DNA from: Microbispora rosea
GTDB lineage: Bacteria > Actinomycetota > Actinomycetes > Streptosporangiales > Streptosporangiaceae
Direction: 5' to 3'
Assembly: GCF_900156315.1 (NCBI RefSeq)
Contig: NZ_FTNI01000008.1
Span: forward strand, 217,227-281,226
DNA: 64,000 nucleotides
Shown piece after piece: positions 43,998 to 52,601 of the stretch. The number at the start of each line of letters is the position of its first letter. The first letter of the stretch is position 1. The translations under genes and the position numbers were made by a program. The notes beneath the pieces are model-generated. The model was not told the DNA's origin. It saw nothing but the letters and a program-made list of their open reading frames with translations, and did not search any database.

Positions 43998-44753
43998 TCA
44001 GGTCAGCGTCGCGGTCGCCAGCTTGGCGCCGAAGCCGAGGAAGAGCGCGCCGACCCCCGAGGTGAGCCCGGCGGCCAGCTTGCGGCGGCGCCGGAAGTGG
44101 GTCGCGAGCAGCGTGCCGCCGAAGATGAGCGTGCTCAGGTAGGTCACGCTGAAGACCTGCACGATCAGCGCCAGGATCAGGAACGACAGCGCGGGCGCGC
44201 CGTACGACGGGTCCACGAACTGCACGAAGAACGCCACGAAGAACAAGATGGCCTTGGGGTTGAGCAGACTGATCGTGAACGCCTTACGGAACGGGTTGCC
44301 CACCGGCGCCGGGGCGGCCGGCCCGGAGGCCTGTGCCGCACCCATGGCCTGGGCCGTCTCCGAGGCCTGTGCGGCATCGGTGACCTGTGCCGTCTCCGTG
44401 ACCTGGGCCGCCTCCGTCATCGGGGAGGCCGCGGTCCCGTCGCGGGAGGCGCGCAGGGAGCGCCACGCGCCGCGGAGCATGCCGAAGCCGATCCACGCCA
44501 GATAGATCGCGCCCGAGTACTTCACGATCGAGAACAGGACGGGCGTCGACTTCAGTAGCGACGCCACCCCCGCGGCCGACAGGAACATGAGGACCGAGTC
44601 GCCGGCGAAGACCCCGGCCGCCGCCCGGTAGCCCTGCCGCACGCCGCGCTGCGCCGCGGTGGACAGCACGAACAGCGAGTTCGGCCCGGGCAGCAGGATG
44701 ATCAGGAACGATCCTGCGATGTAGGTCCAGATATTGGTGATCCCGAAGAACAT
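43998..44753 (-). CDS. LysE/RhtB-family exporter with internal hexapeptide repeat
   Basis: 251 residues, six helices, starting with ITNIWTYIAGSFLIILLPGPNSLFVL, the family hallmark. ATG 44753 follows GGGAG by 5 nt. The cytoplasmic loop between helices 3 and 4 contains five tandem six-residue units (ETAQVT, DAAQAS, ETAQAM type), encoded by an 18-bp repeat at 44326-44415, which makes it about 35 residues longer than usual. It probably exports an amino acid such as leucine, homoserine or lysine. Confidence 0.85.
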   Translation of the reverse strand: MFFGITNIWTYIAGSFLIILLPGPNSLFVLSTAAQRGVRQGYRAAAGVFAGDSVLMFLSAAGVASLLKSTPVLFSIVKYSGAIYLAWIGFGMLRGAWRSLRASRDGTAASPMTEAAQVTETAQVTDAAQASETAQAMGAAQASGPAAPAPVGNPFRKAFTISLLNPKAILFFVAFFVQFVDPSYGAPALSFLILALIVQVFSVTYLSTLIFGGTLLATHFRRRRKLAAGLTSGVGALFLGFGAKLATATLT

Positions 44754-44827
44754 GCTCGCTCCCGTCACGAAATCGCATGTCCTGTTATAGCCCTATCCAG
44801 GCGCCGGTCACAGTCAGTAGATTCCTA

Positions 44828-44856
44828 TTGACTTGGTAGGGAACTCGGGAGAATCC
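44828..44856 (+). promoter_or_regulatory. Candidate promoter of the SBP56 gene
   Basis: TTGACT (44828-44833) and GAATCC (44851-44856) are separated by 17 bp. The transcription start would fall at or just before the ATG at 44865, so the mRNA could be leaderless. No ribosome binding site is otherwise visible except GGGAG near 44847. Confidence 0.35.
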
Positions 44857-44864
44857 TGGGGTGC

Positions 44865-46268
44865 ATGACGTTGTGGAAGCCTGACCCCACGTTCTATCCC
44901 TCGCCCAGGGACGCCGCCGAGGCGCCGCCGGAGAAGCTGGCCTACGTCGCCGCCTTCGACCGGTCGGCTCAGCGGCCCGACGCGCTCGCCGTGCTCGACA
45001 CCGACCCCGGCTCCCCGTCGTACGGGACCGTGGTCGGCTGGACCGACCTGCCGTACACGGGGGACGAGCTGCACCACTTCGGCTGGAACGCGTGCAGCAG
45101 CGCGCTGTGCCCGTACGCGCCGCACCCCCACGTCGAGCGGCGCTACCTCATCGTCCCCGGCCTGCGGTCGTCGCGGATCTACGTCTACGACACCAAGGAC
45201 CGGGTCAGCCCGGTGCTCGTGAAGGTCATCGAGGCCGAGGAGCTGGGCAAGCGGGCCGGCTACTCCCGCCCGCACACCGTGCACTGCGGTCCCGAGGGCC
45301 TGTACGTCAGCGCGCTCGGCGGCTACGGCGACGACGGGCCCGGCGGCATCGCGATCCTCGACCACAACTCCTTCGAGGTCCTGGGCCGGTGGGAGGTGGA
45401 CCGCGGCCCGCAGTACCTCGCGTACGACTTCTGGTGGCACATCAACCACGACGTGATGATCACGTCCGAGTGGGGCACGCCTTCCATGATCGAGAACGGG
45501 GTGGTCGGCGAGCTGCTGCTCGGCCGCAAGTACGGTCACAAGATTCACTTCTGGGACCTGCGCAAGCGCAGGCACGTCCAGGAGGTGGACCTCGGCGACC
45601 AGCACCAGATGACGCTGGAGCTGCGCCCCGCGCACGACCCGACCAAGACGTACGGCTTCGCCGGGGTCGTCGTCAGCGTCGAGGACCTGTCGGCCTCCGT
45701 GTGGGTGTGGCACAGAGATGTCAGGCACGGGGACGGCTCCCGCTGGGCGGCCCAGAAGGTGATCACCATCCCGGCCGAGCCCGCCTCGCCGGACGACCTG
45801 CCCGACGTGCTCAAGCCGTTCGGCGCGGTGCCGCCGCTGGTGACCGACATCGACCTGTCGGTGGACGATCAGCGCCTGTACGTGTCGTGCTGGGGCACCG
45901 GAGAGCTCAAGCAGTTTGACGTGTCCGACCCGTTCAAACCGGTCGAGATCGGCTCGGTCCGTCTCGGCGGCATCGTGCGGCGGCAGGCGCACCCGGCCGC
46001 GCCGGACGAGCGGCTCTCCGGCGGCCCGCAGATGGTCGAGGTGAGCCGCGACGGCCGCCGGATCTACGTCACCAACTCGCTGTACGGCGCCTGGGACGAC
46101 CAGTTCTACCCCGACGGCGTGGGCGCCTGGATGGCGAAGATCGACGCCGAGCCGTTCACGCTGGACGAGGGGTTCTTCCCGCACGGCGACGACTTCCGCG
46201 GCCTGCGCCCGCACCAGGTCCGGCTGCAGGGCGGCGACGCGTCCTCCGACTCCTACTGCTACCCGTGA
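44865..46268 (+). CDS. Selenium-binding protein 56 / methanethiol oxidase family
   Basis: 467 residues. Hallmarks of SBP56: WKPDPTFYPSPRDA opening, HHFGWNACSSALCPYAPHPHVERRYLIV-region residues around 70-95, SRPHTVHCGPEGLYVSALGG, FWWHINHDVMITSEWGTP, HKIHFWDLRKRRHVQEVDLG, LYVSCWGTGELKQFDVSDP and RIYVTNSLYGAWD. The human homologue and Hyphomicrobium MtoX oxidise methanethiol with copper. Its stop overlaps the next gene (GTGA), so the pair is co-translated. Methanethiol oxidation here is inference from family. Confidence 0.88.
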   Translation: MTLWKPDPTFYPSPRDAAEAPPEKLAYVAAFDRSAQRPDALAVLDTDPGSPSYGTVVGWTDLPYTGDELHHFGWNACSSALCPYAPHPHVERRYLIVPGLRSSRIYVYDTKDRVSPVLVKVIEAEELGKRAGYSRPHTVHCGPEGLYVSALGGYGDDGPGGIAILDHNSFEVLGRWEVDRGPQYLAYDFWWHINHDVMITSEWGTPSMIENGVVGELLLGRKYGHKIHFWDLRKRRHVQEVDLGDQHQMTLELRPAHDPTKTYGFAGVVVSVEDLSASVWVWHRDVRHGDGSRWAAQKVITIPAEPASPDDLPDVLKPFGAVPPLVTDIDLSVDDQRLYVSCWGTGELKQFDVSDPFKPVEIGSVRLGGIVRRQAHPAAPDERLSGGPQMVEVSRDGRRIYVTNSLYGAWDDQFYPDGVGAWMAKIDAEPFTLDEGFFPHGDDFRGLRPHQVRLQGGDASSDSYCYP

Positions 46269-46864
46269 CACTGACCGCGGTGATCCTGCTCGGCGCCTTC
46301 CACGGGATCAACCCCGCGATGGGCTGGCTGTTCGCCGTCGCCCGTGGGTTGCAGGAGCGCAGCCGCGACCTGCTGCTGCAGTCCCTGCCGGTCATCGCGC
46401 TGGGCCACCTCGCGTCGGTGGCCCTCGTGGTGCTCGCCGTGTCGGCGACCGGGTCGATCGTGACGGCCACGGCCCTCTCGATCGGGGCGGGCGTCGTGCT
46501 CGTCGGGTTCGGCCTGTGGCACCTGCTCTCCCGGCGGCACTTCCGCTGGGTGGGCATGCGGCTGTCGCTGCCGCAACTGGCCGCCTGGTCGTTCCTGATG
46601 TCGTCGGTGCACGGCGCGGGCCTGATGCTGCTGCCCGTGCTGACCCGCATGCCGGCGAGCCACCACGGGCACGCCCTGTCGGGCGGCATGCTCGTCGCCG
46701 GGGTGCACACGCTCGCGATGTTCCTCACGGCGACCGTCGTCGCCGTCGTGGTGTACGAGTTCCTCGGCGTCGCCGTCCTGCGCCGGGCCTGGTTCAACCT
46801 CGACAGGATGTGGGCGTTCGCCCTGGTGGGAGCCGGCGTCGTCACCCTCGTGGGCGCCGTCTGA
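46265..46864 (+). CDS. Six-helix membrane protein with conserved His residues, partner of SBP56
   Basis: 199 residues from GTG 46265 overlapping the SBP56 stop. Six membrane helices carry FHGINPAMGW, LGHLASV, SSVHGAG and AGVHTLAM, so each His lies in or next to a helix. This recalls metal permeases of the NicO/HupE/UreH type without matching one firmly. Because bacterial SBP56 enzymes are copper-dependent, delivery or transport of a metal for the enzyme is a reasonable hypothesis. Confidence 0.6.
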   Translation: MTLTAVILLGAFHGINPAMGWLFAVARGLQERSRDLLLQSLPVIALGHLASVALVVLAVSATGSIVTATALSIGAGVVLVGFGLWHLLSRRHFRWVGMRLSLPQLAAWSFLMSSVHGAGLMLLPVLTRMPASHHGHALSGGMLVAGVHTLAMFLTATVVAVVVYEFLGVAVLRRAWFNLDRMWAFALVGAGVVTLVGAV

Positions 46865-46922
46865 GCGACCGCGCGACGGCCGGGCGACGCGGGCCGCCCG
46901 GTGGCTGGCAGGATAGACCGGC

Positions 46923-49900
46923 GTGCGGGTTCGTCTCCTCGGCGCGCTCGAGGTCCTCGACGACGACGGGGCTCCGGTCGCGGTGGCGGGCACGCGCGTG
47001 CGCGCGTTGCTGGCCGCGCTGGCCCTGCGGCCCGGCCGCCTCGTCCCGGCCGACCGGCTCGTGGACGCGCTGTGGGAGGACGACCCACCCGCCAACGCCT
47101 CGAACGCGCTGCAGACGCTGGTGAAACGCCTGCGTGCGGCGCTCGGGCGCCCGGGCGCGGTGCTGTGGCGCGACGGCGGCTATGTGCTCGACGTCGAGCC
47201 CGCGCAGGTCGACTCCCACGTGTTCACCGCACTGACCCTGCCGTACGCGACGGGCGCGCTGCCGGACCGGATGGCGGACGGCGAGGTTCCCGGCGCGGAA
47301 CTGGACGACGCGTGCGCGGAACTGGACGAGGCGCTGGCGTTGTGGCGCGGACCCGCCCTGGCCGATCTGCGCACGGTGTCCTATCTGGCGGCCGCGGCGG
47401 CGCGACTGGAGGAGCGGCGGCTGGCCGCTGTCGAGGCCCGCGCCGCCGCGCACCTCGCGCTCGGCCGTGAGGTGGACCTGTCGGCCGAGGCGGCCGCCCA
47501 TCCGCTGCGCGAGCGGCTGTCCGCCCTGGCGATGCGCGCGCTCGCCCGCTCGGGCAGGCAGGCGGCGGCCCTTGCCCTGTATGAGCGGGTCCGAAGGGCG
47601 CTCGCGGACGAACTCGGAGTCGATCCGGGTCCGGAGCTGCGGGCCGCCCATCTCGACGTGCTGCGCGGGCAGCAGGATCCGATCGCGCCCAGCCCGCCGC
47701 TGAAGCGCATCCCCGGCATCCCCGGCACGGGCGTCCCCGGCATACGGGCGGGCAGGGCGTGGGCGCCGCCGACGACGTTCGTGGGCCGCGAGGAGGAGGT
47801 CACCCGTCTCGCGGCCCTGCTGCGTGACTCCCGGCTGGTCACGGTCGTCGGCCCCGGCGGGGCGGGCAAGACGCGCCTTGCGGTCGAGACCGCCCTGCGC
47901 GCCGCCGATCTCACGGGCGAGGGGGCGTGGCTGGCCGAGCTGGCCCCTCTGACGGACCCCGCGGACGTCGTGCGGGCCGTGCTCGAAACGCTGGGCGCCG
48001 ACGCCGAGCCGCGGGTGGGCGGGGACTGGCGGCGGGACCCGCAGGACCCGGCGGAACGCCTGGTCGCCGCCCTCTCCGGGCGCGAGCCGCTGCTCATCCT
48101 CGACAACTGCGAGCACGTGATCGACGCCGCGGCGGGCCTGGCCGAGCTCGTGCTGCGCCGCTGCCCGGGAGTGCGCGTGCTCGCCACCAGCCGGGAGCCG
48201 CTCGGCGTGCCGGGGGAGACCCTCGCCCCGATCCCGCCCCTCGGCCTGCCCCCGGAGGGGGTCACCAGCGTCACCCCCCGCGAGGCGGGCGAGTATCCCG
48301 CCGTACGCCTCCTGGTGGACCGCGCCCGCGCGGTGAGTCCCGGCTTCGCCCTCGACGAGCACACGACCCCGCACGTCGTCACGATCTGCCGCCGCCTCGA
48401 CGGGATGCCGCTGGCCATCGAACTGGCCGCGGCACGGATCAGGGCGCTCGGCCCCGAGCGGCTCGCGGCCCGCATCGACGACCGGTTCCGCCTGCTGACC
48501 GGCGGGAGCCGTACGGCCCTGCCGCGGCACCGCACGCTGAGCGCGGTGGTCGAGTGGAGCTGGGACCTGCTCGCGCCCGAGGAGAGGACGCTGGCGGAGC
48601 GGCTCGCGGTGTTCGCCGGCGGGGCCACGCTGGACGACGCGGAGCTGGTCTGCGGGGGCGACGGCCTCGACGTGGTGGCGGTGCTGCCATCCCTGGTCGA
48701 CAAGTCCCTGCTGGAGACGCCGGGCGACGGCCGGTTCCGGATGCTGGAGACGATCCGGGCGTACGCGCTGCGTCGGCTGACGGACAGCGGTGAGCTCGAC
48801 CGCTACCGGCGCCGGCACGCGGCGCACTTCCTGCGGCTGGCCGAGGATGCCGAGCCGCGCCTGCGCGGAGCCGGGCAGCTGGAGTGGATGGCCAGGCTGA
48901 CCGCCGAGCAGGACAACCTGAACGCCGCCCTGCGCTGGGCCGTCGACTCCCGGGAGGCGGAGACCGCGCTGCGCCTGTGCGGCACGCTGAGCTGGTATTG
49001 GTGGCTGCGCGGACATCGCGGGCAGGCGGCCGCCTGGGCCGGGCAGGTGCTCGAACTCGTCCCCGAGGGCCCGCCCGCCGGGCTGGTGCGCGCCTACGCC
49101 GGGTGCCGGTTCGCGGTCACGGTCACCCGGCTCGGCGCGATCTGGACGGAGCCCGCCCGGGTCGAGGAGATCCGCCGGGAGCTCGGCGACCTCATCGACG
49201 AGGCCCTCCGCGAGGGCCAGGTGCATCCGATGCTGCCGATCCTGCGGGCGGTCGTGACGGCGATGGCCGGACGCAGGGAGGAGGCGGCCGCGATGCTCGA
49301 CGCGTACACCGGCTCGGACGATCCCTGGCTGGCCGGCTCGGCGCTCATGATCAGGGGCGGGTCGCTCGGCTCGCCCAGTGGCAGCGAACAGGACGTCGCG
49401 GAGGCGGTGCGCAGGTTCCGGGCGCTGGGGGAGCGCTGGGGGCTGAGCGAGGCCCTGCTCACGCTGGCCGCCCTCCGCGCCCGCCGGGGCGCGCCGACGA
49501 CCGACCTGATCGGCGAGATCGCCGGGCTGACCGCCGGATGGGTCAGCGCGGACGACATGATCTCCACGCTGACCCGCCTGGCCGCGCTGCGCCTCCAGGC
49601 GGGCGACGCCGAGGGCGCCGCGGCGGACGTGACGGCCGCCCGCTCCCACGTGGCCGCCGGCGTCTCGCCGTACGCGCTGGTGCAGGTGAGCATGGGCGAG
49701 GCGAAGGTGGCGCGGAGCGGGGGCGATCTCGACGGCGCGGTGGCGGCGTACGAGAAGGCCCTGGCCGTGCTGCGGGAACACCTCACCATCCCGCAGCTGC
49801 TCGCGTCGGCGTACGCCGAGTATGGCAGGACGCTGCTGGCCAGGGGCGACCTCGGCGGCGCGCTCGCGCGTCATCACCAGGCGCTGGACGCCCTCGGCGG

Positions 49901-50162
49901 CGCCCCCGACCCGCCGGTCCTCTCGACCGTGCTGGCCGGGCTGGCCATGATCGCCCTGGCAGGGGGCGACGCGGTGCGTTCCGCGGCGCTCTTCGGCGCG
50001 GCCGACGCCGCCCACCAGGGCTGGCGGGCGGACGCCGAGGCCGCCGAGGCGCTCACGGCGGCGCGCGAGGCGGCGGGCCCGGACTTCGACGCCGCCTACG
50101 AACGCGGCCGCACGGCGTCGCCCGAGGACCTCGGCCTGCCCGCCACCGGGAGCAGCAGGTAG
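46923..50162 (+). CDS. Large SARP/AfsR-type regulator (wHTH-BTAD-NB-ARC-TPR)
   Basis: 1079 residues from GTG 46923. Order: OmpR-like winged helix (1-95; LLAALALRPGRLVPADRLVDALW), bacterial transcriptional activation domain (about 100-250; YERVRRALADELGVDPGPELR), NB-ARC-type ATPase with Walker A GPGGAGKTR near 305-315, LLILDNCEHVIDAAAGLAEL and ATSREPLGVPGE, then a long helical repeat region to the end. SARP regulators of this size control secondary metabolism or stress pathways in actinomycetes. No biosynthetic cluster is adjacent. Its 3' end overlaps the convergent hydrolase gene by 67 bp. Confidence 0.88.
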   Translation: MRVRLLGALEVLDDDGAPVAVAGTRVRALLAALALRPGRLVPADRLVDALWEDDPPANASNALQTLVKRLRAALGRPGAVLWRDGGYVLDVEPAQVDSHVFTALTLPYATGALPDRMADGEVPGAELDDACAELDEALALWRGPALADLRTVSYLAAAAARLEERRLAAVEARAAAHLALGREVDLSAEAAAHPLRERLSALAMRALARSGRQAAALALYERVRRALADELGVDPGPELRAAHLDVLRGQQDPIAPSPPLKRIPGIPGTGVPGIRAGRAWAPPTTFVGREEEVTRLAALLRDSRLVTVVGPGGAGKTRLAVETALRAADLTGEGAWLAELAPLTDPADVVRAVLETLGADAEPRVGGDWRRDPQDPAERLVAALSGREPLLILDNCEHVIDAAAGLAELVLRRCPGVRVLATSREPLGVPGETLAPIPPLGLPPEGVTSVTPREAGEYPAVRLLVDRARAVSPGFALDEHTTPHVVTICRRLDGMPLAIELAAARIRALGPERLAARIDDRFRLLTGGSRTALPRHRTLSAVVEWSWDLLAPEERTLAERLAVFAGGATLDDAELVCGGDGLDVVAVLPSLVDKSLLETPGDGRFRMLETIRAYALRRLTDSGELDRYRRRHAAHFLRLAEDAEPRLRGAGQLEWMARLTAEQDNLNAALRWAVDSREAETALRLCGTLSWYWWLRGHRGQAAAWAGQVLELVPEGPPAGLVRAYAGCRFAVTVTRLGAIWTEPARVEEIRRELGDLIDEALREGQVHPMLPILRAVVTAMAGRREEAAAMLDAYTGSDDPWLAGSALMIRGGSLGSPSGSEQDVAEAVRRFRALGERWGLSEALLTLAALRARRGAPTTDLIGEIAGLTAGWVSADDMISTLTRLAALRLQAGDAEGAAADVTAARSHVAAGVSPYALVQVSMGEAKVARSGGDLDGAVAAYEKALAVLREHLTIPQLLASAYAEYGRTLLARGDLGGALARHHQALDALGGAPDPPVLSTVLAGLAMIALAGGDAVRSAALFGAADAAHQGWRADAEAAEALTAAREAAGPDFDAAYERGRTASPEDLGLPATGSSR

Positions 50163-51766
50163 GACGGCGCGCTGATCGTGACCCGCGCCGAGCCCGGGTG
50201 CCGGGCGTACTTGGGGAAGTTCGACCCCGCCACCTCCAGCCGCACCCGGTGTCCTGCCCCGAAGGCGTGGGCCAGATTCCCGAGGAGGACACGCACCCTC
50301 TCCGGCTGGGCGCCGCCGCCTTCGACCCGGGCGATGCCGTCCACGAGGATCTCCTCCCGGCCGTCGGGGTGCACGTCCACGAGTTTGCCCGTCACCGTGA
50401 AACACCTCGCGTCTGACTCGGCGGTCACCACCAGTTCGGCCGCACCCATGACCTCCAGCGGCGCCGGCAGCGGCGCGGTCGTGTGGCGCAGCACGTCGGC
50501 CCGGCCGGCGAGCGGCCGCTGGTCCACGGGCCCCGGCCCCGGAGGGAGGAACTCGATCACGTCGCCGCCCGTCGTCGGGACGGGGTCGCCGGGGTCGGAC
50601 AGGAAGCAGGCCCGCAGCGTTGCCTCGGGCACGAGTGTGCGGGCCGCCTCGGGCCCGAGCGTGCCGCCGTCACCCAGGTGGTAACGGACGGCCTCGCTCT
50701 CCTCCGGCGGCCAGTCGGCCATCGCGCGCCACTCGCAGGCGCCCGTGACGAACACCCGGACCCTCGCGTCGTCCCCCAGCGGCGTGCCGCGCATCCAGTG
50801 GCCGAACCAGTCGAGGTGGAGGCCCGTCCAGTCGAGGGCCTCCCCGCTCGCGTGCGGGCCGTGGTCGCGCCCGGCCAGCGTCCGCTCGCGGAACGCGTGG
50901 GTCCACGGGCCGACGACGAGGCGGGCCCTGAGACGTGCACCGTCGCGCAGAGCCCGGTAGGTGTGGATGGTGCTGTCGCGGAAGTAGTCGTACCACCCGG
51001 TCGACAGCAGTGCCGGCACCTCGATCTTGTCGTAGCGCGCCTCCAGATCGGCGTCCCGCCACAGCTCGTGGGACGGATCGGGATGCGCGAGCCAGTCGGC
51101 GTAGAAGGGGAAGAGGTCCGCGATCTCCGGCTGGTCCCCGACGGGCAGGCGCCGGAGCATCTCGCCGAGCCGGGCCGCCGGGGCGGCCGGAAGACCGTTT
51201 TCCCCGGGACCGCGCCGGGCGCGGCGTGCCAGGTGCAGGGGAGCGATGACGGCCGCCAGGACCGGCAGGACGATGCCCAGCCTGAGGACGCCGCCGGCGT
51301 ACACCACGTCGTGCAGCCCGGCGGGGGAGACGGAGGGCGCGATGGCCCGCAGTCCGTCCGGCCGCTCGCTCGCGGCGAGAAGCTGCGCGATGCCGAGATA
51401 GGAGTCGCCGAACATGCCGACCTGCCCGTCGCACCACAGTTGGCGCGCGGCCCAGGTCACCGTGTCGTACCCGTCGGCGGCCTCCCCGGTGAGGAACCGC
51501 AGGTCGCCCTCCGACTCGCCGGTGCCGCGGACGTCCTGCACCATGACCGCGTACCCCGCGGACAGCAGCCGGGCGACGTCGAGCCGCAGACCCGGGCCGT
51601 AGGGCCCTCTGCCGTACGGGGTCCGGGCCAGCAGGACGGGATGCCGCCCATGGGGCGCGGGCAGCCAGACGGTCGCGGCGAGTCGTGCGCCGTCGCGCAT
51701 GGGCGTCCACGCGTCCCGGCCGTCGGGGAGCTCACCGGCCCAGGCCGGCACGGGGACGGCGTTCAC
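50096..51766 (-). CDS. CocE/NonD-family (S15-type) hydrolase
   Basis: 556 residues from the GTG at 51766, preceded by CCGGAGG. The alpha/beta hydrolase core has RTPYGRGPYGPGL, VMVQDVRGTGESEG and nucleophile S122 in MFGDSYLGIAQ; a C-terminal jelly roll follows (VEVMGAAELVV-like strand, AHAFGAGHRVRLEVAGSNFPKYARH-region). Cocaine esterase, X-Pro dipeptidyl peptidase and related acylases share this fold. Its start overlaps the ABC permease stop (GTGA), so hydrolase and exporter are co-expressed; a role in drug inactivation or peptide processing is possible. Confidence 0.85.
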   Translation of the reverse strand: MNAVPVPAWAGELPDGRDAWTPMRDGARLAATVWLPAPHGRHPVLLARTPYGRGPYGPGLRLDVARLLSAGYAVMVQDVRGTGESEGDLRFLTGEAADGYDTVTWAARQLWCDGQVGMFGDSYLGIAQLLAASERPDGLRAIAPSVSPAGLHDVVYAGGVLRLGIVLPVLAAVIAPLHLARRARRGPGENGLPAAPAARLGEMLRRLPVGDQPEIADLFPFYADWLAHPDPSHELWRDADLEARYDKIEVPALLSTGWYDYFRDSTIHTYRALRDGARLRARLVVGPWTHAFRERTLAGRDHGPHASGEALDWTGLHLDWFGHWMRGTPLGDDARVRVFVTGACEWRAMADWPPEESEAVRYHLGDGGTLGPEAARTLVPEATLRACFLSDPGDPVPTTGGDVIEFLPPGPGPVDQRPLAGRADVLRHTTAPLPAPLEVMGAAELVVTAESDARCFTVTGKLVDVHPDGREEILVDGIARVEGGGAQPERVRVLLGNLAHAFGAGHRVRLEVAGSNFPKYARHPGSARVTISAPSYLLLPVAGRPRSSGDAVRPRS

Positions 51767-52548
51767 CGGATCCTCCGGGCGTAGGCGCGTACGGCGAGCG
51801 GGACGAAACACGCGGTGACCGCGGCGGCCCAGGCCAGGGTGACCCAGACGTGCGGTCCCACGGGAGTGCCGGTGAGCAGCGCGCGGACGGCGTCGGCCAG
51901 GTGCGAGATCGGGTTGAGCGACGACCACCAGCGCAGCACGCCCGGCAGGTTGGCCGGGGGGATGAACGCGCTGCTGCCGAACGTCAGCGGCAGCAGGACG
52001 GCGGTCGCCATTCCCTGCATCGAGGCGACGGACTTGGCCTTCAGCCCGAGCCAGGCCGACACCCAGCTCAGGGCCAGCGTGAACAGCAACAGCAGGGCCA
52101 GGCCGGCCAGCGCCTCCAGGGGTGGAGCGGTGATCCGGAACCCGGCCGCGAGCCCGGCGGCCAGGGCCACCACGATGATCACCGTCGTCGTCAGCGCGTC
52201 CGCGGTCACCCGCCCGATCAGCGGGGCCGAGCGGGCGATCGGCATGCTCCGGAACCGGTCGAACACGCCGTTCACGATGTCCTCGGCGAGGTTCATGCCC
52301 GTGGTGTTCGTCGAGATGAGGGCCACCTGCGTGAGCACGCCGGGCAGCAGATAGCGCGCGGCGTGCTCGGTGTCGCCGGACATGGCCCCGAACATCAGGA
52401 CGAAGACCACGACCATGAAGACCGGCTGAAGCAGGAGCTGGACAAGCCGGCCGGGCTCGTTCCGCAGCGGCACCAGGCTCCGCCAGGCGAGGGTCATGCC
52501 CTGCGCGAGCGCGCCCCGGTGCCCGGTCGTGGACGGCACGGCGGTCAT
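51763..52548 (-). CDS. DrrB-like ABC-2 permease
   Basis: 261 residues from ATG 52548, with GGGGAGA 5-6 nt upstream; a TTG start overlapping the ATPase stop is an alternative that would add 18 residues. Six helices with the ABC-2 motif region MNLAEDIVNGVFDRFRSMPIAR and LNPISHLADAVRALLTG. The family exports drugs and lipids (daunorubicin-resistance type). Confidence 0.88.
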   Translation of the reverse strand: MTAVPSTTGHRGALAQGMTLAWRSLVPLRNEPGRLVQLLLQPVFMVVVFVLMFGAMSGDTEHAARYLLPGVLTQVALISTNTTGMNLAEDIVNGVFDRFRSMPIARSAPLIGRVTADALTTTVIIVVALAAGLAAGFRITAPPLEALAGLALLLLFTLALSWVSAWLGLKAKSVASMQGMATAVLLPLTFGSSAFIPPANLPGVLRWWSSLNPISHLADAVRALLTGTPVGPHVWVTLAWAAAVTACFVPLAVRAYARRIR

Positions 52549-52601
52549 CGCGTTCTCCCCGCTGTCGTCGGTCGGTCTCACTCGTGTCGTGGGTGCAGCG
52601 G

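Noticed and set aside
46842..50405. A 1187-codon open frame on the minus strand
   Set aside because: It is antisense to the SARP regulator, whose domains are clear on the plus strand. The antisense product is low-complexity Arg/Gly/Gln.
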